NCBI GenBank assembly: GCA_937899415.1
Contig: CALBPI010000059.1
Coordinates: 62,001-126,000, forward strand
Length of the DNA stretch: 64,000 nucleotides
Direction: 5' to 3'
DNA from: an uncultured Gammaproteobacteria bacterium
GTDB lineage: Bacteria; Pseudomonadota; Gammaproteobacteria; Steroidobacterales; Woeseiaceae
In this document: positions 8,921 to 16,861 of the stretch, piece by piece
How the letters are laid out: every line of letters starts with the position of its first letter
Position numbering within the stretch: position 1 is the stretch's first letter
Notes under the pieces: generated by a model
Databases searched by the model: none
What the model was told of the DNA's origin: nothing
Seen by the model: only the letters and a program-made list of their open reading frames with translations
Made by a program: the position numbers and the translations under genes

Positions 8921-9967
8921 GTGAGTAACAGCGCGTCCCAACTCAATGGCGTGATCGCACACGTCAACCTCGCCCGCGGCTACCGTGGCGGCGAACGCCA
9001 GACGGAGCTGCTCATTCGTGAGCTCGCGAAGCGCGGCGTGCGCCAACGGCTCGTCGCGCGCACGGGGGAACCACTCATTGTGCGGCTGGCCGACGAAGCG
9101 ACGCTGGATCGACGTGCCGTCGGTGGCATCGTCGGCGCGGCACGGGCGCTCAAGGGCGCGAGCCTCGCGCACGCGCACGAAGGCCGCTGCGTGCAGGCCA
9201 CGGCCCTGGCGCGGTGGCTATCGGGCGTGCCCTACATCATCACCCGGCGTGTCGTGCGCCCCATCAGCGACAACCTCATCATGCGACGCGTCTACGGCAA
9301 GGCAGCTGCGCGCGTGGGTATTTCCTCGAGCATTGCCGATGCCATGGAGGCCTATGTGCCCGGGCCAAAGCCGCACGTGATTCCGAGCGCGGTGACACCC
9401 GTGGCGCCAGACAAAACCCACGTTCGGGCACTGCGCGAGCGCTGGGGCACAAAGCCGGTCGTCGGCCATGTCGGCGCACTCATCGGCTACCAGAAAGGTC
9501 AGCCGCTGCTCATCGAGGCCGCACGTACCCGACCCGGAGTCGCTTTCGTGTTCGTCGGCTCGGGGCCCGACGAAGACGACCTGCGCGCGCAGGCAGCGGG
9601 TCTCGACAACGTGCACTTCACGGGGCAGGTCGACGATGTCGCGAGTCACCTCGCGAGTTTTGACCTGTTCGCCTTTCCCTCGCTGTTCGAGGGTCTCGGG
9701 TCCATCCTGCTCGACGCCATGTTCCTCGAGCTGCCGATCGTCGCCGCGCGCACGGGTGGCATTCCTGACATCATTAAGCATGATAACAATGGCTTGCTGG
9801 TACCGACCGACGATGCCCCGGCACTCGGAGCCGCCATCGACCGACTACTCGGCGACGCGGAACTGCAGACGCGGTTCGCCCAGGCCAACCGCGAGGCCAT
9901 CGGCGATTACTCGGCGTCGCGCATGGCAGACCGCTACCTGGCCCTCTACACGGAGTTGATGGCATGA
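8921..9967 (+). CDS. Glycosyltransferase family 4 protein
   Basis: The 348-residue protein has the GT-B fold of family 4. The N-terminal half contains the glycine-rich acceptor loop (RGYRGGERQ). The C-terminal half has VGHVGALIGYQKG at the domain boundary, a VFVGSGP strand and FPSLFEGLGSILLDAM. The usual EX7E catalytic pair therefore reads E-X7-D, a conservative change. It probably transfers a sugar from a nucleotide-sugar to a lipid or saccharide acceptor, as in lipopolysaccharide core synthesis. No other glycan genes are nearby, so the product cannot be named. The start is a GTG without a strong ribosome-binding site. Its stop overlaps the start of the next gene by four bases, so the two are coupled. 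Confidence 0.87.
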   Translation: MSNSASQLNGVIAHVNLARGYRGGERQTELLIRELAKRGVRQRLVARTGEPLIVRLADEATLDRRAVGGIVGAARALKGASLAHAHEGRCVQATALARWLSGVPYIITRRVVRPISDNLIMRRVYGKAAARVGISSSIADAMEAYVPGPKPHVIPSAVTPVAPDKTHVRALRERWGTKPVVGHVGALIGYQKGQPLLIEAARTRPGVAFVFVGSGPDEDDLRAQAAGLDNVHFTGQVDDVASHLASFDLFAFPSLFEGLGSILLDAMFLELPIVAARTGGIPDIIKHDNNGLLVPTDDAPALGAAIDRLLGDAELQTRFAQANREAIGDYSASRMADRYLALYTELMA

Positions 9968-10746
9968 GACACACGCTGATCGTCGCCACGGCATTGCTGG
10001 CCGGTGTCGCACACGGTGACGCACTGCCCACACTCATGCCAACGGAGCCAGCGCTCGACGCGAGCACCATCGTGCAGCGCGCGCACGATGCGGCGGGCGG
10101 CGCGCAGTGGGTGCGACCCGTATCACTCTCACTCTCGGGCTACGCCGTGTTCTACCGCGACGGCGTCGCCACGCGACACGAGCGGCACAACATGTGGCGC
10201 ATCTACGACTCGGGTAAACGCCAGGCGCATCGCGCCGACGGCAAGGTCCGCATTGAGTCGATCCGCGAGGACACCGCCGTCATCGACTTGAGCTTCGACG
10301 GCACCTACACCTACACGCACGCAGGGCGCTCGGAGCCGACCATCGGCGATTCGCGCTGGTCGTCGAGCTTCGGCTTCGGCGTCATCCGGCACGCCCTCGA
10401 CGAGGGTTACCTCCTGCAACGCCTGCCCGACGACCTCGTCGACGGCCGCGCGACCTACGTCATCAATGTTCTCGACCCCTACGCCGGCGAGACGCGATTC
10501 GCCATCGCGTACGACGACTACGCCATCCTCCGCGTCGGTTTTGACACACCACGCGGCTGGCACGAGCGCATTTACTCCGACTTCTTCTCGAACGAGGGTG
10601 AGCGCTGGCGCCAGCCCGCACGGGTGCGGCTTTATTACGATGGCGTCAAGGCCAACGAAGTCATCTGGACGGCCTACGCCATCAACGAGACACTGCCTGA
10701 CTGCCTGTTTGTGCTGCCCGAGGCGACCGACTGCCGTGATGACTAG
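9964..10746 (+). CDS. Exported protein of unknown function (LolA/LolB-like fold possible)
   Basis: The 260-residue product starts with a signal peptide (about residues 1-18, cleavage near VAHG-DA). It then has alternating polar strands rich in Tyr, Trp and Asp, with phrases such as RIYSDFFSNEG and RLYYDGVKANEVIW. These recall the curved beta-sheet proteins of the LolA/outer-membrane lipoprotein-sorting superfamily. I do not recognise a specific family. The ATG overlaps the glycosyltransferase stop (ATGA), so the two genes are probably translated together, and the gene for the TPR membrane protein begins 12 bases after its stop. An envelope or periplasmic location is supported by the signal peptide; any function is unknown. 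Confidence 0.75.
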   Translation: MRHTLIVATALLAGVAHGDALPTLMPTEPALDASTIVQRAHDAAGGAQWVRPVSLSLSGYAVFYRDGVATRHERHNMWRIYDSGKRQAHRADGKVRIESIREDTAVIDLSFDGTYTYTHAGRSEPTIGDSRWSSSFGFGVIRHALDEGYLLQRLPDDLVDGRATYVINVLDPYAGETRFAIAYDDYAILRVGFDTPRGWHERIYSDFFSNEGERWRQPARVRLYYDGVKANEVIWTAYAINETLPDCLFVLPEATDCRDD

Positions 10747-10758
10747 CGAGATGACCGC

Positions 10759-12870
10759 ATGAGCTTTTTCTCAGAGCTGCGACGACGCAACGTCTACCGC
10801 GTCGCGACGGCCTACATCATCGTGAGCTGGCTCATCATGCAGGTGGTCGACGTCATGCAACCGGCCCTGCTGCTGCCTGAGTGGATCGCGCGGCTGTTTG
10901 CCGTAGTGCTGTTGATCGGCTTCCCCATCGCCATGGTCCTGGCCTGGATCTTCGACATCACACCCGAAGGCATTGTACGCACCGATGCCGAGCCCGCCGA
11001 CGCCGCGGCCCGGCAACACGCGAGCCGTCGACTTGACCTCACCATCGTGATCGGCCTCGTGCTCGTCGCCGGCCTCATTGTCTGGCAGCAACTTCGTCCC
11101 GCAGACGACCCGCGCCTGTCGTTGGCGCCCGACATCGCGGTGCTGCCTTTCGAAGACCTGTCACCACAAGGTGACCAACAGTACTTCGCGGACGGCGTCT
11201 CTGAGGAGATTCTCAATCTGCTCGCGCGCCAACCCGACCTTCGCGTCACAGGCCGTACCTCGTCATTCTCATTCCGCGGCAGCGACAAGACGCTAAGAGA
11301 CATTGGCAACGCGCTGGGCGTGTCCGCCATCCTCGAGGGGTCTGTTCGCAAACAGGGCAACCAGGTTCGCATTCTGGCGCGACTCGTCATGGCGAATGAC
11401 GGATCGACACTCTGGAACGAGACCTACGAAGCCGAGCTTGTAGACATCTTCGCCGTGCAGGACCGCATCGCCGAAGCGGTGTTCGCTGCCATGGCGACGC
11501 AGCTCGATGATGACGGCACGACAGACGCACAGGCGCCGTCGTTTGAAGTCTACGATCGCTACCTGCGTGCGCGGGAGCTCATTACCTCGAGGCAGGTCGA
11601 TAGTATCGAGGAGGCTCAGGATCTCCTCCTGAGCGTGGTGGCCATCGAGCCTGATTATGCGGCGCTCTGGGCCCAGTTGGCACTGAGCGAACGGCTCCTG
11701 TCGCTCGCACCGGGTGGCGGGGGTACGCGGCCGATCGAGGAGAGCTACGGCAGAGCGATCAACTATGTCGAGCGAGCGCTGGAGCTGGACAGCGGGCTTG
11801 CCGACGCGCACGCGGTGCGCGGTCTGCTGTACCTCGATGACAAAGATCTGCCGCAGGCGGAAGCCGCGCTGCGACGCGCCCTGGAGATCAACCCCGCACA
11901 TACCAATGCGCGACTGTGGCTCGGGTTGTGTCTCAACGCAGCCACGCGTTACCGCGACGCGGCCAATGAAATGCAGGCACTGTTTGAGGTCGACCCACTG
12001 TTCCCCCCGGTTGCCGGCAATCTGGTCAGTGTCTCTATTGGTATCGGTGATCTGGAGCGAGCACGGCAAGTTTTTGAGCGCCTGCAGCGCATTGAGGCGT
12101 CCGCTGCGAATATCGCTGGGGCGCGGTCACGCTACGATGAAGGGACGGGCAATCTCGCGAGCGCCATTCGCCGCATGCAGCGCAGCATGGAGGACAGCCC
12201 AACCACGAGCGCCGCGGCACCGACCGCACTCATGCAATTGCGCCTGGGCGACGTCACCAGCACGCGCTTTCAGGCCTTGCCGTTCGTACCGATTCGTACT
12301 GCGCTTCTCGAGGGGCGCGGCGAGGACGCAGCCGCACGCGCAGCGACGATCCTTGCGCGCAGCGACGACTACTATGTCTTCCAGGTCGAGTACATTCGCA
12401 CCCTCGCCGACGCGGGTTTGGACGAACGACTGATCGCCTATTACCAGGACACGTTCGGCAACATCGAAGCGTACGAGCGAAGCTTGTTCTGGGCGTTCGA
12501 TCCTGTGATGCCGCCTTTCTGGGCGCTCGCCTATGCCATGCACCGTTCTGGCGCAGACGCAGAATTAGACACCGTGATGACACGCTGGCGGCAGGCGATC
12601 GACATCGCCAGAGCCAATGGCGCCGACAACTACGACGTCGATCTCAACGAGGCGCAATGGTACGCAATCAAAGGTGAAACCGAGGACGCGGTCGCGTATC
12701 TTGAGCGTGCAGCGGGGCACGGTCGTGGATTGCTCGAAGCCCGTCTGCTGAATGACTATCTGAACACGCTGCTCGGCGGCCATCCCGGCTTCGAGGAGCT
12801 TATGGCAAACAACATTCGGCGCATCAACGAGGAACGCGCGGCGCTCGACCTGGACGCCCTCGCTCTCTGA
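10759..12870 (+). CDS. Membrane protein with TolB/FlgO-like domain and TPR repeats
   Basis: The 703-residue product starts MSFFSELRRRNVYRVA, a signature of a large family of proteobacterial regulatory membrane proteins. It has three predicted membrane segments (about residues 18-36, 46-68 and 95-112). A FlgO/TolB-like domain (about 123-250) carries AVLPFEDLS and FADGVSEEIL, and a long TPR-containing region follows. Related proteins often start with an adenylate/guanylate cyclase or winged-helix domain; neither is present here. The segment ILEGSVRK is typical of this group. The protein probably scaffolds other proteins at the inner membrane; no reaction is implied. It follows the exported protein by 12 bases and is likely in the same operon. 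Confidence 0.85.
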   Translation: MSFFSELRRRNVYRVATAYIIVSWLIMQVVDVMQPALLLPEWIARLFAVVLLIGFPIAMVLAWIFDITPEGIVRTDAEPADAAARQHASRRLDLTIVIGLVLVAGLIVWQQLRPADDPRLSLAPDIAVLPFEDLSPQGDQQYFADGVSEEILNLLARQPDLRVTGRTSSFSFRGSDKTLRDIGNALGVSAILEGSVRKQGNQVRILARLVMANDGSTLWNETYEAELVDIFAVQDRIAEAVFAAMATQLDDDGTTDAQAPSFEVYDRYLRARELITSRQVDSIEEAQDLLLSVVAIEPDYAALWAQLALSERLLSLAPGGGGTRPIEESYGRAINYVERALELDSGLADAHAVRGLLYLDDKDLPQAEAALRRALEINPAHTNARLWLGLCLNAATRYRDAANEMQALFEVDPLFPPVAGNLVSVSIGIGDLERARQVFERLQRIEASAANIAGARSRYDEGTGNLASAIRRMQRSMEDSPTTSAAAPTALMQLRLGDVTSTRFQALPFVPIRTALLEGRGEDAAARAATILARSDDYYVFQVEYIRTLADAGLDERLIAYYQDTFGNIEAYERSLFWAFDPVMPPFWALAYAMHRSGADAELDTVMTRWRQAIDIARANGADNYDVDLNEAQWYAIKGETEDAVAYLERAAGHGRGLLEARLLNDYLNTLLGGHPGFEELMANNIRRINEERAALDLDALAL

Positions 12871-12891
12871 GCCACACGCACAGACTCACCC

Positions 12892-14178
12892 ATGAACGAA
12901 CGCATCATCGTGGTCGGCGGCGGCGCCGGCGGCCTGGAACTCGCTGTCCGCCTGGGCCGCAAGTACAAGCGCCGCAAGAACGTCGAAGTCATGCTCATCG
13001 ACAAGAATCCCACGCACATCTGGAAGCCGCTCTTCCACGAGGTGGCGACGGGTTCTCTGAACAGTTATCACGACGAGGCCAGCTACCTGATGCTGGCGCG
13101 AAAGCACAAGTTCAACTTCACCTTGGGTCGGGTCACGACGATCGACAGTAACGCGCGCACAGTGACCATCGACGCGCTTAAGGACGACGACCTTGAGATC
13201 GTGCCCGAGCGAGAATTTCACTTCGACACACTCGTGGTCGCCGTCGGCGCGTTGTCGAACGACTTTGGTATTCCCGGCGTTCGCGAATTCAGTCGCTACC
13301 TCGACTCGCGCGAACAGGCCGAACGCTTTCACAAGCACTTCGCAACACAGCTGCAGCGCACCAACCTCTCCAGCACCTCGGAAACGCTGACGGTCGGCAT
13401 CGTCGGCGGTGGCGCCACAGGCGTCGAGCTCGCAGCCGATATGCACAACGTGGTGCAGCGGCTCCGTGAGTATGGTTTCGAGCATTTCGGCAAGGAGCGA
13501 CTCAGCGTCACGTTGGTTGAGGCCGCCCCCGAGCTGCTACCCCGCCTGCCTGAACGTATCGGCGTGTCCGTACGCGAGGAGCTGGGGCGCATTGGTGTTG
13601 CCGTGCGCGTCGACACGCGCGTGTCTGAAGTTCGCAAGCATTGCGTTGTCACCAGCGACGGGGAAGCGATTCCGGCGCAGATCAGTGTCTGGGCCGCGGG
13701 CGTGCGCGCGCCCGAGTGGCTCGAGACCTGCGGCTTGCCCGTTGACAATCTCGGCCGCATCGAGGTGAACGACGACCTGACCGTCAAGGATTGCCCGAGT
13801 GTCTACGCGATCGGTGACTGCGCGGCGGCCCGCAACGCGGATGGCAGCGAGATCCCGCCCCGCGCGCAGGCAGCCCATCAGATGGCCACGGTCGCGGCCA
13901 AGAACATCGTGGCGCAGCGCCGCGGCAAGCGCACGCGTGCCTTCAAGTACCGCGATTTCGGCAGCCTCGTGAGCCTCAGCAAGTACTCAACCGTCGGCAA
14001 TCTCATGGGCAACCTCGTGCGCGGGACGATCTTCGTCGAGGGCTGGATTGCGCGGCTCGTCTACCTGTCGCTCTACCGTATGCACCAGGCCACGGTGCAC
14101 GGTCGGTTCTCCACCCTGCTGATCATGCTCGGCGACCGCATCTACAAAGCCACGCGCGCCTCAGTGAAATTGCACTGA
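12892..14178 (+). CDS. ndh: Type II NADH dehydrogenase (NDH-2 family)
   Basis: This 428-residue flavoprotein has two Rossmann signatures: VGGGAGGLE near residue 7 for FAD and VGGGATGVE near 170 for NADH. The family phrases HIWKPLFHEVATG and YAIGDCAA are also present. A C-terminal amphipathic segment could attach it to the inner face of the cytoplasmic membrane. NDH-2 passes electrons from NADH to quinone without pumping protons. The gene is preceded by a 21-base gap after the TPR protein and followed by the promoter of the speD operon. The related sulfide:quinone oxidoreductases share the fold, but this N-terminus and the C-terminal helix fit NDH-2 better. Confidence 0.9.
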   Translation: MNERIIVVGGGAGGLELAVRLGRKYKRRKNVEVMLIDKNPTHIWKPLFHEVATGSLNSYHDEASYLMLARKHKFNFTLGRVTTIDSNARTVTIDALKDDDLEIVPEREFHFDTLVVAVGALSNDFGIPGVREFSRYLDSREQAERFHKHFATQLQRTNLSSTSETLTVGIVGGGATGVELAADMHNVVQRLREYGFEHFGKERLSVTLVEAAPELLPRLPERIGVSVREELGRIGVAVRVDTRVSEVRKHCVVTSDGEAIPAQISVWAAGVRAPEWLETCGLPVDNLGRIEVNDDLTVKDCPSVYAIGDCAAARNADGSEIPPRAQAAHQMATVAAKNIVAQRRGKRTRAFKYRDFGSLVSLSKYSTVGNLMGNLVRGTIFVEGWIARLVYLSLYRMHQATVHGRFSTLLIMLGDRIYKATRASVKLH

Positions 14179-14193
14179 GCGCCGGCCGACCGC

Positions 14194-14221
14194 TTGTGTT
14201 CTCGCGCGAAGCCACTACAAT
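14194..14221 (+). promoter_or_regulatory. Probable sigma-70 promoter of the speD operon
   Basis: TTGTGT at 14194-14199 and TACAAT at 14216-14221 are separated by 16 bases. The -10 matches the consensus at five of six positions and the -35 at the first three. A start near 14228 would give a leader of about 110 bases before speD. Confidence 0.45.
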
Positions 14222-14239
14222 CGCGCGCACCCGAAATTC

Positions 14240-14302
14240 AGAGGCCTGTATGTCCTCCAGCTAACGGCGCGTTGGCCAGCCCCGGCGGTACAGCGCGTTA
14301 GC
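14240..14302 (+). promoter_or_regulatory. speD leader: four-codon upstream ORF inside a hairpin
   Basis: An AGAGG ribosome-binding site at 14240-14244 stands five bases before ATG TCC TCC AGC TAA (14250-14264), which would encode Met-Ser-Ser-Ser. The stop codon lies in the 5' arm (14260-14270) of a ten-pair hairpin with one bulged G, closed by 14293-14302. The speD ribosome-binding site GAAGG at 14325-14329 lies outside the hairpin. A ribosome stopping at the UAA would cover the 5' arm, so translation and folding could be linked. No T-run follows, so this is not a simple terminator. It could also be chance. Confidence 0.3.
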
Positions 14303-14337
14303 CACAACGTGTTCCACTGCTTGCGAAGGTTGTTGCC

Positions 14338-14820
14338 ATGCCTTTCGATGCCGTTGCCCTGAACCCAGGCCCCGAGTGGCCCGTTCACGACCAGGCTTCA
14401 TCTCCCGATCGCGTCCCCCAGGACGGCGTCACCCAGGACCACTTCGTCGTCCGTGACGGTGTCGAGTTTGCGGGCACGCACGTGATTATCGATCTCTGGG
14501 ACGCGGCGCGGCTCGACGATCTCGAGCGCATGGAGCGGGCGTTCCACGAGGTCATAGAAACCTGCGGCGCAACGCTGCTGCACATCCACCTGCACCACTT
14601 CACGCCCAACGACGGCATCTCGGGCGTGGCCGTACTCGCCGAGTCACACATCAGCGTCCACACCTGGCCCGAGCGCGGCTTCGCGGCCTTCGACGTGTTC
14701 ATGTGTGGCGATGCCCGCCCGGAGCTTGCAGCCGACGTGCTGGCCCGCCACTTCGCACCGGGTCGACTCGAGGTGCACGACTTGCGGCGCGGCACCGTGA
14801 CGCCCCGGACCGGGGGCTGA
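14338..14820 (+). CDS. speD: S-adenosylmethionine decarboxylase proenzyme
   Basis: This 160-residue proenzyme of the bacterial class 1 type cleaves itself between Glu102 and Ser103 in the ESHISVHTWPE motif, turning the serine into the catalytic pyruvoyl group. It makes decarboxylated S-adenosylmethionine, the aminopropyl donor for spermidine synthase. The conserved CGxxLLHIHLHHF-like strand and FMCG phrase are also present. The first 30 or so residues are an extension compared with the short Thermotoga and Bacillus type. The start at 14338 has a GAAGG ribosome-binding site eight bases upstream. speE follows after six bases. Confidence 0.95.
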   Translation: MPFDAVALNPGPEWPVHDQASSPDRVPQDGVTQDHFVVRDGVEFAGTHVIIDLWDAARLDDLERMERAFHEVIETCGATLLHIHLHHFTPNDGISGVAVLAESHISVHTWPERGFAAFDVFMCGDARPELAADVLARHFAPGRLEVHDLRRGTVTPRTGG

Positions 14821-14826
14821 TTCGTC

Positions 14827-15675
14827 ATGGCTGATTTCGAAGAGACCCTCTACGACGCCGTCGCCCAGAAGTTTCGAATCGACAAGCTCTACTTCGAAAA
14901 CAAAACCGACCACCAGCACCTCATGATCTTCCACAACGCGGCACTGGGTCGGGTCATGACGCTCGACGGCATTGTACAGACCACGGAAGCCGACGAGTTC
15001 GTCTACCACGAGATGATGGCGCATGTGCCGCTGGTGGCGCATGGTGCGCCTCAGCACGTTCTGATCATCGGCGGCGGCGACGGCGGCATGTTGCGTGAGG
15101 TGGCAAAACACGCCGTCGAATCCATAACCCAGGTTGAGATCGACGCGGCTGTGGTCGAGATGGCTAAGACCTATCTGCCCAACCACTCGGCGGGCGCTTA
15201 CGACGATCCGCGGCTGCAGCTCGTCATCGATGACGGCTTTGCCTTCGTACGCGACGACACGCGCCACTACGATGTCATCATCGTCGACAGCACGGACCCG
15301 ATCGGACCCGGCGAGGTGCTCTTCAGCGAGGACTTTTACGCGCACGCCAAGACGCGGCTCGCGCCCGGCGGCGTCGTCGTCACCCAGAATGGCGTGCCGT
15401 TCTTCCAGCCCGATGAAGTGACAACCACGCACCGACGTCTGGCGCGCCACTTCGCCGACGCCACGTTCTACTGCGCACCTGTGCCCACCTACTACGGCGG
15501 CTTCATGACCTTTGGCTGGGCGACCGATGCCACGGAGCTGCGTGGTCTGGCGCCCGCCATCATCCGTGATCGCGTCGAGCGGGCCGAGCTCAATACGCGC
15601 TATTACAACGCCGACATGCATGGCGCCGCGTTTGCACTGCCGCAGTACGTGCGCGCGGCCATGCAGGGCGAATGA
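14827..15675 (+). CDS. speE: Spermidine synthase
   Basis: This 282-residue aminopropyltransferase has the family signature [11 protein letters not shown] near residue 82, which binds decarboxylated S-adenosylmethionine. It also has the catalytic-region phrase [14 protein letters not shown] near 157. It joins the aminopropyl group to putrescine to give spermidine and works in the cytoplasm as a dimer. The length equals that of the E. coli-type enzyme. It sits between speD (six bases upstream) and the decarboxylase gene (four-base ATGA overlap downstream), so the three are almost certainly one operon. Enzymes of this family may accept other diamines; the sequence resembles ordinary SpeE. Confidence 0.96.
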   Translation: MADFEETLYDAVAQKFRIDKLYFENKTDHQHLMIFHNAALGRVMTLDGIVQTTEADEFVYHEMMAHVPLVAHGAPQHVLIIGGGDGGMLREVAKHAVESITQVEIDAAVVEMAKTYLPNHSAGAYDDPRLQLVIDDGFAFVRDDTRHYDVIIVDSTDPIGPGEVLFSEDFYAHAKTRLAPGGVVVTQNGVPFFQPDEVTTTHRRLARHFADATFYCAPVPTYYGGFMTFGWATDATELRGLAPAIIRDRVERAELNTRYYNADMHGAAFALPQYVRAAMQGE

Positions 15676-16817
15676 CCCAACGCCACGTCACGATCGGCGC
15701 GCCGGCCGAGACGGCCGCGCATTACGAGGACCTCGTAAACCGCCACGGCTCACCGCTGCTCGTCTACGACCCCGCAGTCGTGCGACAGCGCTACGCCGAA
15801 CTGCAACGCGCACTGCCTGGCGTGTCGCTCTACTACGCCGTCAAGGCGCTGCCCAGCGCGCACGTCATTCGCACCATCGACGCGCTGGGCGGCGGTTTTG
15901 ATATCGCCTCGGGCGGCGAGACCGAGCTGCTGTTACGCGAAGACGTGTTTGGCCGCCGCACGATCCACACGCATCCGATCAAAAAAGACGCCGAGATCCG
16001 CAGTGCGCTGCGCTACGGCGCCACGACCTTTGTCGTTGACAATGACTACGAGCTCACGAAGTTCGTGCCCTACCGAAGCCGTGTTGGCATCCTGCTGCGC
16101 GTGAGCTTTCGCGCCAGCGGCGCCGCCGTCGATCTGTCACGAAAATTTGGCTGCGCGTTCGATGAGCTGCCAGGCCTGCTCGACCGCGCCGCGGCACTCG
16201 GCATCCATGTGAAGGGTCTGAGCTTCCACGTAGGCTCGCAGTGCGCGGACGCCGCGAAACACGTCGAGGCCATCGAGCAGTGCGCTGCACTCATGCAGGC
16301 GCGCGCCGAAACCGACCCCACGCCCATGAGTGTGCTCGATATCGGCGGTGGCTTCCCGGCCGCCTACCACCGCACGGGGCTAGACCTTGAGGCCTGGTGC
16401 GCCCCGGTTCGCGCGGCGCTGGGCCGCGTGCCCGACGACTGGCAGTGCATCGCCGAGCCCGGTCGCGTGCTCGTGGCCCCCGCCGTCACCTGCGTCACAA
16501 CCGTCGTGGGCACATCCCGTCGTGACGGCGTTCGCTGGTACTACCTCGACGACGGCGTCTACGGCTCCTTCTCAGGACAGCTCTTCGACCATGCCGTCTA
16601 CCCGTTGCAGGTGCTGCGCGAAGGACCCGTCGAGCCCAGTATCCTCGCAGGCCCGACCTGCGACTCCATCGACATCGTGGCCGAGCAGATCGCCTTGCCC
16701 GAGCTCGAGCCTGGTGATCTCGTGATCGGCCATGAGATGGGCGCCTACACAGCGGCCACACGGACGCGCTTCAACCTGTTGCCCGACGCGCAGTTCATCA
16801 GTCTCGAACCTGCGTAG
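15672..16817 (+). CDS. Ornithine/lysine decarboxylase-like enzyme (fold type III, PLP)
   Basis: This 381-residue PLP enzyme has the alanine-racemase fold used by eukaryotic-type ornithine decarboxylases. Lys58 (YYAVKA) would form the Schiff base, the HVGSQ loop binds the cofactor, and Cys330-Asp331 in GPTCDSID are the catalytic pair from the partner subunit. It decarboxylates ornithine, lysine or both; the specificity helix cannot be judged by eye. Placed directly after speD and speE it most likely makes putrescine for spermidine synthesis. A carboxynorspermidine decarboxylase is less likely because the GPTCDS motif and length fit the ODC/LDC group. The gene overlaps speE by four bases. Confidence 0.9.
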   Translation: MTQRHVTIGAPAETAAHYEDLVNRHGSPLLVYDPAVVRQRYAELQRALPGVSLYYAVKALPSAHVIRTIDALGGGFDIASGGETELLLREDVFGRRTIHTHPIKKDAEIRSALRYGATTFVVDNDYELTKFVPYRSRVGILLRVSFRASGAAVDLSRKFGCAFDELPGLLDRAAALGIHVKGLSFHVGSQCADAAKHVEAIEQCAALMQARAETDPTPMSVLDIGGGFPAAYHRTGLDLEAWCAPVRAALGRVPDDWQCIAEPGRVLVAPAVTCVTTVVGTSRRDGVRWYYLDDGVYGSFSGQLFDHAVYPLQVLREGPVEPSILAGPTCDSIDIVAEQIALPELEPGDLVIGHEMGAYTAATRTRFNLLPDAQFISLEPA

Positions 16818-16826
16818 AGACGTCTT

Positions 16827-16855
16827 TCGACACGGCGCGACCAGCCGGTTACGCT
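16827..16855 (+). promoter_or_regulatory. Promoter that would give a leaderless PLD-family mRNA
   Basis: TCGACA at 16827-16832 (five of six matches to the -35) is separated by 17 bases from TACGCT at 16850-16855 (a TAnnnT -10). Six bases after the -10 comes the ATG at 16862, exactly where RNA synthesis would start. No ribosome-binding site precedes the ATG. A downstream TTG at 16916 is an alternative translation start that would leave a normal leader. Confidence 0.45.
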
Positions 16856-16861
16856 CGGGCC

